NCBI GenBank assembly: GCA_946406115.1
Contig: OX291561.1
Location: 4,208,273 to 4,272,272, forward strand
Origin: Apoda limacodes
Taxonomy: Eukaryota > Arthropoda > Insecta > Lepidoptera > Limacodidae
Reading direction: 5' to 3'
DNA: 64,000 bases
The translations under genes and the position numbers were made by a program. The notes under the pieces were generated by a model. It was not told the origin of the DNA. It saw only the letters and a program-made list of their open reading frames with translations, and ran no database searches. Of this stretch, positions 22,927 through 35,440 are shown in pieces (position 1 is the first letter of the stretch; each line of letters opens with the position of its first letter).

Positions 22927-23026
22927 TGGTAGCAGAGCGTTAAAAGGTAGAGTTTGCTAAAAGTTTTTTCCTATTGAATTACAATTATTTCTAAGCAAGA
23001 CTTGTTGCCGAGGACATAAAATTATC

Positions 23027-25400
23027 ATGGATGAGGTGATAGCGGTGGCCTCAAAGGTACAGGTAATGCACCTTAATGGAAAAAAATATAAGCATTGGAG
23101 GTATAGAATCGAAACAGTATGCAGGGCGATACCCAGTGCTGAGGATATCTTACGAGGGTAAATTTCATAAACCTCAAGAACTAGCAGCAACGGCTGATGA
23201 CGTTGCTCAAGCAAAATTTGAAAAAGACCTTTTACAATTTCGGTACGTTGATAGTGCAGTGCTGACGCTGATGACAACTAATATGACGGACGAAATACTA
23301 GATCAAGTCATGCGCTACAAAACAGCAAAAGAAGTATGGGATAAATTGGAACGCCTATACAGCGGCAGCAGTGAGGATAAAAGTTATGATTTGTGTATAC
23401 AATTCTTTGACTACAAAAAGGATGCTGAAAATGATATGAGGAAGCATATATCTATATTGAAGAATATATGGCACGACTTAAATTGTCAACTCAATACAAA
23501 GTTGCCTGACATTTTACTAATTTGTAAAATTCTTGGTACGTTGCCTGAAAGTTACTTTGCTTTCAAATCAAGTTGGCTCCTGATTACAAAGAAAGATCGT
23601 ACAATAGAGAACTTAACTTCACAACTAAGTGCATATGAGAAAGCTTTAAGCAGTAAAGAAGATGTAGACCATGTTGAAGAAGTATTAACCGTAAGAACAC
23701 AAAAGAAAAAGTTTACAAATGCAATTACTGTGAAGAACTTGGACACGTAGTACGTAAATGTAAAAAATGGGTAAACGATGGACGCCCACGTAAACCATCG
23801 ACCAGTAATCAGAATTCAAATGTTAACCTAACAGTACTAGCCTTGGATGATGCAATGCCTATAGATAAGGATAACTGGTATGCCGATAACGGTGCGACTA
23901 GCCATGTTACTAACAAAGGTGATTTCTTCGAGAGCTTCGAGCACTTTAAAGGATTACATACAGTGACTACGGCGAATGGACAAACTATCAAAGCCATTGG
24001 GATGGGCAATATTCGAGCTGAATCCAACATAAACGAAAAAGTTGAGCAGCTATTACTTAAAGATGTCTGGAATGTTCCCAAAATTAAGAGAAACTTATTT
24101 TCAATACTTTCTGTGCACGATAACTGTAAGTACGTTCGAGTCTTCGCCAGAACAGTGTATACTTAAAGTGAATAAAGACATCAAAGTTATTGGGACTAGA
24201 GAAATCAAAGGTGGACTATTTAAGTTAAAAATTAACTGTGTAGCACCCAGAAATACAGAAGTCAATCAAATATTGTTTAGCCCCACTACAAGTATACCAC
24301 GAAAGGCTAGCACACCAAAACAAGAGACATGTCCGACAGGTGATCGAACATGAACTCGGACTGAAAGTGGAGAACACACAATCAGACATATGCAAAGGCT
24401 GTGTACATGGAAAGGCTCATAAGCTTCCTTTTGTTACAAGGATTACAGCCAATAAGCCTGGAAAGCTTATCCACACTGACTTATGCGGACCCTTTCCATA
24501 TTCAATAGGCTCTATGTTAAAATACTATATCATGTTCAAAGACGACTACACACGTTACCGCCACATCTATTTTCTGCATGAAAAGTCTGAAGCAGCTTCA
24601 AAACTAAAAGTTTTTCTAAAACAAGCTGAAGTAACAGGACATACAGTAAAAGAAATACGAAGCGATAATGGGGGACAGTTCGTCAGTGAAGAATTTAAAA
24701 GTATCTCAACGGAATCCGGCATTAACCAAAGATTTACGATGCCCCACACACCAGAACAAGCAGGTTGCGTAGAGCGCGAAAACAGAACTGTGGTAGAAGC
24801 AGCTCGTGCCATCATGCAAGCACATGATAAAATTCCTGATGGTCTATGGGCAGAGATAGTGGATGCTATTGTTTACGTGTTAAATCGTACTGGACCGTTC
24901 AATGTTCCACACAAATCTCCTTATGAGCTGTGGCATAGCAACCAGCGATAAAACATCTCAGAATTATAGGTTGCACGTGTTATGCCCACACTCCTAAAGC
25001 TAATCGCAAGAAGCTACAAAGCAAAGCCAGGAAATACTTATTGGCTACGAAGGAGACGAAGGCTACAGAATTTGGGATAAAAAAGCATCTAAACTGATAA
25101 GATCCAGAGATGTAACATTTCAGGAGATTCCATAACTGGGAAAATCTAAAGAGAATACACCCGAAAAACAGAAGTCTGATTTCCAGAAGAACTTAACGTT
25201 TCGAAATCTCGATAAGGAAGTCGAAGTTAATGAAAGAGATATTGACGAGAGAGACCAGTTAAGAAAATGTGTTGAAGACAAGAGCATTAGCATCTGCCTG
25301 CAACTAGGCAGATTAACGACATGCTGACAAAACCTTTACATGGGCCCAGAACAGAAATGCTAAAGAAGATGGCTGGCATTACAAACGGAGGTGGATGTTA
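23027..25400 (+). pseudogene. Copia gag-pol, frameshifted, RT and most of RNase H deleted
   Basis: The ATG at 23027 starts Gag (HLNGKKYKHWRYRIETV). A frameshift before 23160 moves it to KFEKDLLQFRYVDSAVL and ILDQVMRYKTAKEVWDKLER (UBN2-type Gag). It then returns to a CCHC knuckle CNYCEELGHVVRKC (23720-23761) and a protease-like WYADNGATSHVTN. The protease triad reads D-N-G instead of D-S/T-G. After another shift the integrase follows: CKGCVHGKAHKLPF, HTDLCGPFPYS, EIRSDNGGQFVSEEF, ERENRTVVEAARAI, so all three catalytic acidic residues are present (24340-24951). Beyond it there is only a degraded post-integrase stretch, and then the tail ATRQINDMLTKPLHGP, normally the end of RNase H. The RT palm is missing. 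The stop TAA overlaps the first bases of the 3' LTR. Confidence 0.85.
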
Positions 25401-25589
25401 AGACTCCTTTGTTAGTCTCTGTTTTGACTGTGCCAGTGTTGCGTTACCAAGACAACTATTCTGTTATTTTTATGAAAGATAGTCAATGCAATGTAATATA
25501 CTGAAATAGTCTTTTTATTATACAATAAGATGCTAAATGTGTTTTATCTATACTAAACTCTGTAAATCCACGTATGGTATACTTTAATA
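25396..25589 (+). repeat. 3' LTR of the Copia element
   Basis: Second copy of the 194-bp repeat. The gag-pol stop codon lies within its first six bases (TGTTAA). Confidence 0.85.
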
Positions 25590-27602
25590 GAAGACTGACT
25601 AAAATCTTCAAACACACCCGATAAATTCATATAGCTACCCGAAATGTTGTATTTATATAATATACAATTCCAAGTGATTGTATTTAAACTATTAAGAACC
25701 AATAAAGTTTGTAAATTATGTAAAACATTGTTTTATTTTTGTTCTTTGAAAATGTAATGTGTCAATTTTCTTATTAGCTGAGTTTATAAATTCAACCAGA
25801 GGAACGATGTGCGTCCATGCTGCAGCCGCATCATGTCGCCAATTTCCGCTTACTGTGCAGAAAGAATTGTTTGTCAACTTGTCTGTATCATCTATTAAAT
25901 ATATGACTTAAGTATGGAGAGTTATTCTTGTCTTGTGCCTCTAAAATGGAAGACTTGGACCTCAAACTCATGTTTTAGCATAGTTTTCTCTAAAAACTAT
26001 ATGAATTATAGCTTAATCGTCCTTAAGTTGTTCCTTAAGATCTTTTACCGCGCTAAACTGCCAACTAAAGTACCTTTATGTTTTAATAATATCGGAATCA
26101 TCTTATCTAACTCTTCAGTAGCTTATTTTGATGACGTAGTCACTGTGATTTTTGCTAAAATTCTTTTTTCTTCTCTACGCCTTTAACTACATAAATTTGC
26201 CTAGTGATCAGCCTTTACTAGAAGGTGGTACTCCAATACCTTACGTATTTATAGGAGACCAGGCATTTCCCTTAGCTGGCATAGTTTGCGGTGGACGCAC
26301 ATTATGAAAAACTGGCTCAACTATGCGAGCTAAACTAAACTTACTTATTTTAGCTGGCGGTGAACGTTCGGCTTAATGGTTTGACAAATAGCGTCGTGAA
26401 TATTTTTGTGTTTATTAATGTGTTTTTCAAAATTGCTTTACATTATTTTGTTCTATCATCAATAGTTTTCACAGCGTAATTTTGGGTACATTATTAGGTT
26501 TTGTAAGGACTCATAATTTTATTGAGGATAAAATATAGCCTTTGTTAATCAGTAATAATACAACTGGGTAAAGAATTATTAAAATCTGCCGAATACACGG
26601 GGAGGCAAATACACACAATAATAATATATAATTCTACTGGTTAAAGAATTTTTAAAATCGGCCAAATTCGCGGGGAGGCACAAATTAATTAATATAATCG
26701 CATTCTAATATTAGTATAATAAGCTATTGATAGAAGTGACAGCTGCTGCCAAAGTAATAGTTTGATTACAGCTGCCACTCATATACCTATTACCACCCAT
26801 TATTACCTATTACGTATTATTATATGTTTACCTCGTAAAAACAGTAATACATACAAACTTCCAACTCATTAATAGTATGAACTCTAAAGTATAAAAACAA
26901 ATAATAAAAACCGGCCTTTTTTAAATTACTGGTACAGCGCCGTCTAGCTTATTATGTATGACGACTCCCCAAGCAAATGTGTTACGGTTTCTGTAACGTC
27001 GGTTGTCACCAATTTAACGGCTTGTGTTAATTAGGAGTTGCCACCATTTAGGCATAGACAGGTTGAGATGCTACATGGCTGAGTAGTTAAGCATCTTTTC
27101 ATTCAATCTTCGGTAATGAAAGTATCATTGTACATACCGTATTGGCAGTAGGGGATAGGTGTACGAGATGATCCCCTTACTTGAGAATACTCTCTATTTG
27201 AAGAATAATTAATTTAATTCAGATTTAAAAGCATTTGTAAATTTTTCCATTTGACTTTTGTCATACCCAAAATGTTTAATTAGATTTTTTTTATTAGTAG
27301 ATTTCACTTTTCATCCTTAACGTATGGACGAGATGATCCTGGAGATCGTCCTGTTCCCTGTTTAGGAAAATTCTAAATTTAGGTATAATTTATTGAAAAC
27401 AATCCCTTCTACTTGTCCACAAAGTCTTTATTTAACATTAGTCATTAGAATCAGTCATAGTTTCTAAAATAAATTAACTAAGTAACAAAAACAATTATTC
27501 TAAACTTACAAACGTTTTTCCCAAGATAATTTACGCACAAAGTCTTTATTAACACAAAATACTTATTTATTAAAGGTAACATCAGTTATATTAAATCAAC
27601 AA
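25590..27602. other. Unassigned DNA, small tandem repeat at 26567-26697
   Basis: Two imperfect copies of a ~70-bp block ('ggtaaagaatt.ttaaaatc.gcc.aat.c.cggggaggca') lie at about 26567 and 26640. The frame at 25914-26186 (90 aa) shows no motif and is probably chance. Confidence 0.4.
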
Positions 27603-27769
27603 TAATAGAAAGATTTTACCTACCATTAAAATCCTTATTGTGGTCCTCTCCGGGTTGTGAGAGAGCGTGGTTGTGGATTTGATACATGCACCAGTGTGCA
27701 CCATTTCTTTCCGTCATTGCGTCTCACCAGGTAGGCCTCAATAGGCCCGGAGCCACAATAAGGAACTCC
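27603..27769 (+). repeat. Dispersed unclassified repeat, left of the giant Gypsy insertion
   Basis: It contains 'cttattgtgg', then 'tcctctccgggttgtgagag' and 'ccagtgtgcaccatttcttt'. The same words occur at 50041-50090 (+), just right of the giant element, and at 53497-53805 (-). Relative to the 53.5-kb copy, this one has a large internal gap. The 'ccacaataagg' word at 27753-27763 recurs at 50004. Confidence 0.6.
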
Positions 27770-27773
27770 AGGC
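27770..27773. other. Target-site duplication AGGC (left)
   Basis: AGGC here precedes the left LTR, and AGGC follows the right LTR at 50000-50003. A 4-bp duplication fits Ty3/Gypsy integrases. Confidence 0.75.
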
Positions 27774-30700
27774 TGTAGTACCCCCTCCCATCCTAAAATA
27801 AAATTACTTTATTTACATCTCAAGTGGAGTATACCGACATACTCGCCAATTTGATTATCTGATGGCGTGCGTAATCCTAACATATTATTGTTGCCTTTAT
27901 TATAATAAAAATGTTATTATTAAAGCAAGCTAATATTTTATTTGGCTGTGGTCGTCTAATGGCGTAATCGTCTATTTGGACCCCTCGTTGTGACCGGTAA
28001 TAACCCAAGATCCCAAGAGGTATGAATTCAATCAGTCCCAGGTGTGAAAGAATAAAATCAAAACCCTAATCTTACATTATGCCTACATTAAAGACAATGA
28101 TCTATAACCAATCCTTAGCCGCAAAGCCACTAATTCCTAATTAACATGAGACCAGAATTTAAATTACTAAGTCCGAGTTTACGATCAAAATATATGTGGT
28201 TTATTATTCTAACGTAGTCGGAGTACCTAGGCCTAAATCACCCTATTCACCAACTTAGCTACCTCCCTACAACTCCAGACAAGTCTCGTAATAACAAGGT
28301 TACCCCTTGGACACGATAGGCCATAAAGTTATAACTTTTGATAGTATAGGAATCTTCACTATAAGGATGAAATTCTAAGACCGCCTACCCCTTAAGTGAA
28401 GTCGTAATCTTATAGTAATACATGAGAATCGCCTTAAGGAAGAACTCTTAAACGGTAAGTAGTTCATCAATAATTTCGTTAGCTTCCCTTAAGTAAAATT
28501 GTAACCTCAAAGTAATGTAGGAAGACTGGCTTCCCCTTAACTAAAGTTATGCGCTTATAACAATATATGGAAATAGTTAGAGAGACAGACAGACCTATTT
28601 AGTACCTATTTATTTAAATTATTAGCAGATTCGCTATTAATCCCTTAAATAACCTATAACCTACTTGACTAACCTATCACCAGTTCTCTAGCTTGCCCTT
28701 AAGTTAAGGTATGAACTTATAACAATACATCGAATCGTTAAAACCAGACGGACCTATTTAGTAACTAACCAAATCATTAGCAGATACGCTATTGATCCAT
28801 TAAATAACCTATAAAACTGTAAGGTAATATGAAAGGTCACCGTACGGGTAGACTAACTGATCGTATATATATTTATATATATATATATATATAACACACG
28901 AATATACTCGCTAGCTACCCCTTAAGTAAACTACAAAACCGTCATAATAACACTTAAAAGTGCACCCACGAACGGACCGCTAGGTTTAGTAGTTGCGTAA
29001 ATAATCTGTTAACAACCCGTTAACAATCCCCTGACTGAAATTATAAAGTCGCAATGGTATTCGAGAAGCCGCCCCAAAGACGAATAGACAATCTAAGTAT
29101 ATAAGAAACCCTACCACTATCCTTACCAGCTTCCCTTAGCTGGCTTATAATATTATAATAATATATGGAGAATCACCGTAAAGACGAACTAACAGATTAG
29201 AAGTAAATGTAACCCTGAAATACATCTACAGCCTACCCTTTATAACATAGTCCTAACCGTAGGTATCTAGAAATCCCCATACATTCATGATTATTATTTT
29301 ACCACTGTGGCTCACGCCATCTGTGTAGTAATCGTGGAACTACTCGGTCGATCGATATCTTAGCTAACTGTCTAATAATCTTGGAGACTATGAGGAGGTC
29401 TTATAGAGGGCGCTAAGGGCGGACGATTTAGTATGGAAGTCTACCTAAATCTACCAATCCTAGTTTCCAGGTCGTTTACGGGTAACCCTAACTGGGAATC
29501 ATCCAGGAAAATTCACATATACAACCATTCCTTAAGGGTTCGTAAGTTGTTCTATTCAGAATTGTTGGGCCCGCCACCGAATTATCCCCTCGTCCAATTA
29601 ATGACTAAACGGTCAGACTTTTCGTAAATTTGCCTGTGCATCGAAGTGCCCAGCTGGCGTCTCGTGATCACGTGGGTGCGCAGAGTTCACATTTTAGTCT
29701 TCTGCGCAGATACAGAGTCTAATCGTGTTACTCGACCTTCCTTCGACTAATTTACGTTGGTTCGGTTTTGGTTTAGTATCTCGCGACCCGGTCAATACGA
29801 ATTTCGTTATTAGATCTAAAATTGAGTTTATGTTTACAAACTATGGCGATTATCTACACTAGAATATAAAGTTTATGAAAACAAAACTATAAAATTGAGA
29901 CAAAACCTAACGCTCGCCTAACTTATACCCTAGGTTGTTCCTACTTGATCGCAAAAATGAATATTGAAAATTAATTATGTATAACTTGAATTTGAATAGC
30001 CTTAAGGGCCTAGGGTACCGTCTGGCCTTAAGCGTTTGTCAAATGTATCGTACCTATTATCTGACTGACGTCTTGGAACCTTAAACAAGGAAGGTATATA
30101 ACGACCAACTCCTGACAGACTCGTAGATAGGTTTAATCAAACTAGCTTACCTTGTGGCTTCGCCTTCCTGTCATTTAGTAATTGAGTTAATAAATAACCT
30201 TTATCCTTCGTACACTGTGCCTAAAACTGTTCTTTAGGATAGGTAAGCAGTGCTCCCCGCCAACTCCTACATTTATAACGCTGCGGAGGTGGCAAACAAC
30301 CAGGCGACCATGTATTTATCCTTACTACTATGACTAACTACGGAACTAAAGGGACCATTTCGTTATTATTTGAATATAACCTACGATCGGTCGGTTCGAA
30401 CCCGAGGCTCCTTAAGTTTAAATAGCCGCTAGTCCGGAGAAGCTATACTCGCCCGAAACATATGCCGTGCAAGCTAAGTTCACAAGAAATAATAAAATAG
30501 GTGTGCGATTACGCACATGGTTAAGTGGTAAATTGTTCATCAGAGTAATTAAGGCGACAGAACACCTAGTTTGACACACAATTAGTATGTTTAAGGTGGA
30601 TTGTAAGGAAGACATATCCACACTCAGGACCTGGCGCATTAGCCAGATCAAGTAAGGGTTAGCCCTTTTCTGAGTGTTTAGAACTTAACGTTTCGGCTTT

Positions 30701-33700
30701 CCATACAACAATTCAGAGCCTCATCAGTTAGTAGAGAATTGTGTATGATTATACTAATACGTCTTCAACGGGGTGATTCATGGTGAAGAATAGAACAAAT
30801 CCTGACCCACTAACGTCACCTCATAGTCTGTTAATAAAGTTTGGTCAAGGTTGAAGTTCTGTCATCTTTATCTTAAATGGCTTAGTCAAAACATAACTTA
30901 AACAATATAAAACAATAAAATAAAGATTAGATAGTCTAATTAAAAATTAGACTCGCTAGATTAATGTCGCGGCCCTGAAAAACATATGAGGTTTACGTTT
31001 ATTTTTTACACAGGAACCAATTATTTAAATATGAACACAATAATACTTAGCTTTCCAAATCTATCCGTCACAGTAATGGGTGGAGTGGAGGTTTTATTTA
31101 TAAACGAATTCCTTAAGGAGATCGGGTTAAAAATCCCACATTAAATTTTAGCCGCCCATTACCTAAACGGAATCTAACAGTTCAGCTTCCTTACTCGACG
31201 CCGGTGAAGGGTGGAACTGGAGCCAACCCAGATCTAGGTTTTATCAGCCCCCTCACACCCTTAGATTCCTGAAGCCTGCAGTTAACCTAGCATGTCTCTA
31301 ACATTAAGCCCCGATCTTCCCTAATCTTATAACAAGCCAGACCCCGCTTGAAGAACCCCTACTGTGATTGCCCCGTCCTCACCTACCTCTATCTACCAAG
31401 GGTCTGCTTGCTTTGGGGTCACCCATACCGCAACGCAGCATGACATTGGGATTCAAAACTGTTATGATAATAAATAGTGAACATAAGATAACATTAACAT
31501 AATAGTCAACTTCGTGCAACAATCTCGTATAACTTTAATGAGCGTCTACTAAATCGCGTAGGGTTTCCTTTAATAGGAATTCAAGACAAGGTTCACACTA
31601 GGATCACCTACTCAACATATATATGCACAGCAAGGGCCACACAAGGATTACCCCAGCGAGCCGGTTGGGGAAGCCCCTTCACCTCCGAGTCAGATCAGTG
31701 CGAGTAGCCGCCGCCCAAGGACTCGAATAGGGTTTTATCCAGTGAGGATATCCAAACTCATACACATACGCACTACTAGGAATACACAGGGATTATACAC
31801 TTATACATATATATGCACAGCAAGGGCCACACAAGGATTACCCCAGCGAGCCGGTTGGGAAAGCCCCTTCACCTCCGAGTCAGATCAGTGCGAGTAGCCG
31901 CCGCCCAAGGACTCGAATAGGGTTTTATCCAGTGAGGATATCCAAACTCATACACATACACGCACTACTAGGAATACACAGGGATTATACACTTATACAT
32001 ATATATGCACAGCAAGGGCCACACAAGGATTACCCCAGCGAGCCGGTTGGGGAAGCCCCTTCACCTCCGAGTCAGATCAGTGCGAGTAGCCGCCGCCCAA
32101 GGACTCGAATAGGGTTTTATCCGGTGAGGATATCCAAACTCATACACATACACGCACTACTAGGAATACACAGGGATTATACACTTATACATATATATGC
32201 ACAGCAAGGGCCACACAAGGATTACCCCAGCGAGCCGGTTGGGGAAGCCCCTTCACCTCCGAGTCAGATCAGTGCGAGTAGCCGCCGCCCAAGGACTCGA
32301 ATAGGGTTTTATCCGGTGAGGATATCCAAACTCATACACATACACGCACTACTAGGAATACACAGGGATTATACACTTATACATATATATGCACAGCAAG
32401 GGCCACACAAGGATTACCCCAGCGAGCCGGTTGGGGAAGCCCCTTCACCTCCGAGTCAGATCAGTGCGAGTAGCCGCCGCCCAAGGACTCGAATAGGGTT
32501 TTATCCAGTGAGGATATCCAAACTCATACACATACGCACTACTAGGAATACACAGGGATTATACACTTATACATATATATGCACAGCAAGGGCCACACAA
32601 GGATTACCCCAGCGAGCCGGTTGGGAAAGCCCCTTCACCTCCGAGTCAGATCAGTGCGAGTAGCCGCCGCCCAAGGACTCGAATAGGGTTTTATCCGGTG
32701 AGGATATCCAAACTCATACACATACACGCACTACTAGGAATACACAGATTTACCCTAGCCTTGACCCTAAGCTTAACCGATTTCCTATCTAATCAGATCA
32801 GAGCTTAACTACGGGGTTTTCCTCCCACAAGGTATCACAAAATTTACAACATCATGTTAAAAGACACCGATCCCGGCAGGAACCTTTTACTCCACTAAAT
32901 TTCCTACAGAAATCGGCGATCTCTTTTCCTTAGAGAGTACATAGCCAACAATGACAACAAATTACCTCTGCATTTTTAATAAGTAAGGTTTTTTTCCCTC
33001 CACTTACTCCAAATTTACAACTAAAATCCCGGACTAAATCCTAACCAAAAAGTCAACCACTTTCAATTTTCCCCAACCAACCCTTCACTTTAACCAAGGT
33101 GGCATCTTACACGGTCCCTTACACAGTCCTTACGCCATCGTATAAAGGAAGTCCCTCACAAAACCCCATAGTACAAACCCATCAATAATAAGTTGACATT
33201 GCTAGCCTCAGTTCTCACAAAAGACACTTACTGATATTTGATGTAGGCGAAACGTGCACGGCGCCGGTATTAAATTTCTTCAAATCTTTGTGCGTCCTGT
33301 CCTTCTCGCTTCCTCAGGAATCTCGAGCACGGCCAGCCTCTCGGCACGACGACAGTGAAAAAGGGTGCCGCAACTGACGCCTATCGCTTATAACCGTTCT
33401 CCCCTCCCCCCCGATAGACGCGGCCTGAACGCGTGGCGTGTCTAGAAATTGTGGCGCCAGTTAATTTCTTCTTTATTTTACTTCCACGTGTACCCACGTG
33501 CTCCGCATTTTAGTGGCCACTTACTTTATAGTAATAATCGAACAATCATATCGAAATCGTAAACCGATTCTACTAAACTCTTTACCCGCCGAACTAGCCT
33601 CTCCGCTTCTTTGTGGCTCGATTATACAGCTTCGATTAGTTTACACATTGAAGGCTCGTCGTAAGCGGCGCGGAGCCCACTCTACTATCCCCCTCGCACC

Positions 33701-34128
33701 CTACGACATTTATACCAACTAACTGAAAATAATCGATCGATATTCTCCATATATTTTAACCTCCTGGTTATCTGCTACTTTACGAATCGGTCGTATTTAA
33801 CAAGTAAATATTTTTTTTTTGTGTTGATGATTTTAGGATCCCACTGCGGTTTACGCCTTATGACGTAGGTACAACCATATTAATCGAACCCCGGTGAGGA
33901 CATCCGGGCCACTCACTTACTTCATACTTCATTGATCTCATTTCTATCCATTTATTAGGAGTATTCGATCGGTATGAATTACGAAGGTGATTAATCAAAT
34001 TTATATTTATTATTGATAAATTTCATCTTTAATCTACCTGCTCTCTTAAAACTTAGATTAGCATGTCAACACCGTGTGGTGGGGTCCAGATTACTACAAT
34101 TCTTTATTAACGGCTTGGGTCCACTACA
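27774..34128 (-). repeat. 3' LTR of the giant Gypsy element (6355 bp)
   Basis: Begins TGTAGTACCCCCTCC and ends GGGTCCACTACA in plus-strand sense. It is collinear with 44208-49999. Outside the first ~80 bp I noted about ten substitutions, a 10-bp indel near 29240 and three fewer tandem units in the other copy. It contains six ~191-bp tandem units and a (TA)n tract at about 28862-28892. Small frames inside it (for example 30418-30651 on the minus strand and 33498-33722 on the plus strand) are the same in both LTRs. They have no recognised motif and are not supported as genes. Confidence 0.92.
31617..32748. repeat. Tandem array, six units of 190-192 bp, in the 3' LTR
   Basis: Units start (GCACAGCAAGGGCCACAC) at 31625, 31815, 32007, 32199, 32391 and 32581. 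Each includes a GC-rich part ('gtagccgccgcccaaggac') and an AT-rich part ending 'cttatacatatatat'. The 192-bp period is a multiple of three, which creates a long plus-strand frame (31932-32663). The frame is a by-product of the period. Confidence 0.95.
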
Positions 34129-34143
34129 ATCCTCCCCAACAAG

Positions 34144-35421
34144 TCATAAATGTACACCTATCAGTTGTGACTTGTTTATTAAAGGTATACCCGGCAGGGA
34201 ATCAAGAAGAAACTCAGTCACCAATAGATATCGTTTATTTATATTAACACATTCCCCTTTGAATAATGACCACGAAACAAGTGAATCAAAAATTCTCTCC
34301 CAATAAAGTAAAGAGAACTTTTTTATTTGTTTAAGCATAGCAATAGATTTATTGTGACGACGCACCTTCACTAAATCTCCTATCTGGAAATTCACCAACC
34401 GGTGCGTTCTATCGAAATATTCATTTCGCCTTTTACTAGTTTCCACCAACTTCTCTCTAGCTCTCCTCCTCATTTCCTCTAACTCACTCTCGCTTACCAC
34501 TTCACTAGTCTTCCCATCCATCGCCAACCTCGTCTTCCGACCGTACAATAACTCATTCGGGGTAAACCAAGTACTGAGGTGAAGGGTATTGTTGTACAAA
34601 TCCTCTATCCTCCTTACCTGGTCGACCCACCCCTTGTGATTTTTATGACAATAAGTTCTAAACAGACGCCCTAGTTCTCGATTTACCCTCTCCGTGATAT
34701 TAGGCCGCGGGTTCCTAACCGTGGTGTAGATAGGTCGGATTCCCATCCCCGCTAAAGATTCCTTCCACTCTCTACTAACGAATTGACTACCGTTGTCCGT
34801 CAGAATCATTTTTGGTTTTATAAACCTCCCGTATAGTCTAATTCTAGAAACTACTCCTTTAGCTGTGGCCTTCCTTAGTTCGAATAACTTCAGATATTTG
34901 CTGAAACTATCCTGTACTACTAGTAAATAACTTAATCCATACTTCCCCTTGGGCAGAGGCCCGTACAAATCTGCCATTACTACATCTCCTATCTCCCCAG
35001 GTAGAATGGATTTACAGCTCCCGATTAAGTTCACGTTGTTTGGTTTAGACAATTGGCAAATATGACATCTCGATATCACCTCCTTTACGCGTCTTCGTAA
35101 GTTCGGCCAATAATATCTGTCGCGCATTAGTTTTACTGTTTTCAGAGCCCCTAAGTGGCCCATTTCCGTATGCACTTGCAATATCACCCTCTCTTGTAAA
35201 ACACAAGGTAAAAATGGTACCTCCCTATTTCTCCCCGAACCCACAAAGCACAATACTCCATCTATTATTCGACTCAAACCCCCAATTTGCTTCAGCCTAC
35301 CAGTGGCGGCCCCTCGCCCTTCCACTTGCTCTCTCAACAGTCGCAACAAAGGGTCCTCCGCCTGATACTCGCACAAACGGGTTAGATCGCTCCTCAACTC
35401 CCGGTCCAGTGTTACTCCCAT
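34144..35421 (-). CDS. Gypsy integrase, 425 aa, as a separate ORF
   Basis: This integrase would splice the reverse-transcribed DNA into the genome. The zinc-binding HHCC module is intact (H84, H89, C119, C122 within VHTEMGHLGALKTVKLM and ISRCHICQLSK). The catalytic core has D151 (VVMADLYGP), D209 (ILTDNGSQF) and E244 (NITERVNREL), with the 34-residue D-to-E gap typical of retroviral-type integrases. A basic C-terminal DNA-binding segment follows (GDLVKVRRHNKSIAM), with no chromodomain visible. The ATG at 35421 lies 20 nt after the RT-RNase H stop, in the +1 frame, and an in-frame TAA occurs 12 nt upstream, so it is not open to the pol ORF. In Gypsy elements integrase is normally part of Pol, so either this copy has a lesion at the junction or the family expresses integrase separately. 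The stop is 16 bp from the 3' LTR. Confidence 0.9.
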   Translation of the reverse strand: MGVTLDRELRSDLTRLCEYQAEDPLLRLLREQVEGRGAATGRLKQIGGLSRIIDGVLCFVGSGRNREVPFLPCVLQERVILQVHTEMGHLGALKTVKLMRDRYYWPNLRRRVKEVISRCHICQLSKPNNVNLIGSCKSILPGEIGDVVMADLYGPLPKGKYGLSYLLVVQDSFSKYLKLFELRKATAKGVVSRIRLYGRFIKPKMILTDNGSQFVSREWKESLAGMGIRPIYTTVRNPRPNITERVNRELGRLFRTYCHKNHKGWVDQVRRIEDLYNNTLHLSTWFTPNELLYGRKTRLAMDGKTSEVVSESELEEMRRRAREKLVETSKRRNEYFDRTHRLVNFQIGDLVKVRRHNKSIAMLKQIKKFSLLYWERIFDSLVSWSLFKGECVNINKRYLLVTEFLLDSLPGIPLINKSQLIGVHL

Positions 35422-35440
35422 ATAACTAATTTACGGGACC

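Larger units (their letters stand above)
22733..25589 (+). mobile_element. Ty1/Copia LTR retrotransposon lacking reverse transcriptase
   Basis: Two 194-bp direct repeats (22733-22926 and 25396-25589) bracket gag, protease and integrase sequence. A purine-rich GGAGGTGGA lies immediately before the right LTR, as a polypurine tract should. Total length is about 2.86 kb against about 5 kb for complete Copia elements. The flanks GAATA and GAAGA match at 4 of 5 bases, a weak target duplication at best. The LTRs differ at only four positions by my reading. Confidence 0.85.

Noticed and set aside
31932..32663. Long plus-strand ORF of 243 codons with a repeating protein
   Set aside because: It exists only because the LTR tandem unit is 192 bp (a multiple of three). 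It shrinks with unit number in the other LTR (48376-48678), so it is not a gene.
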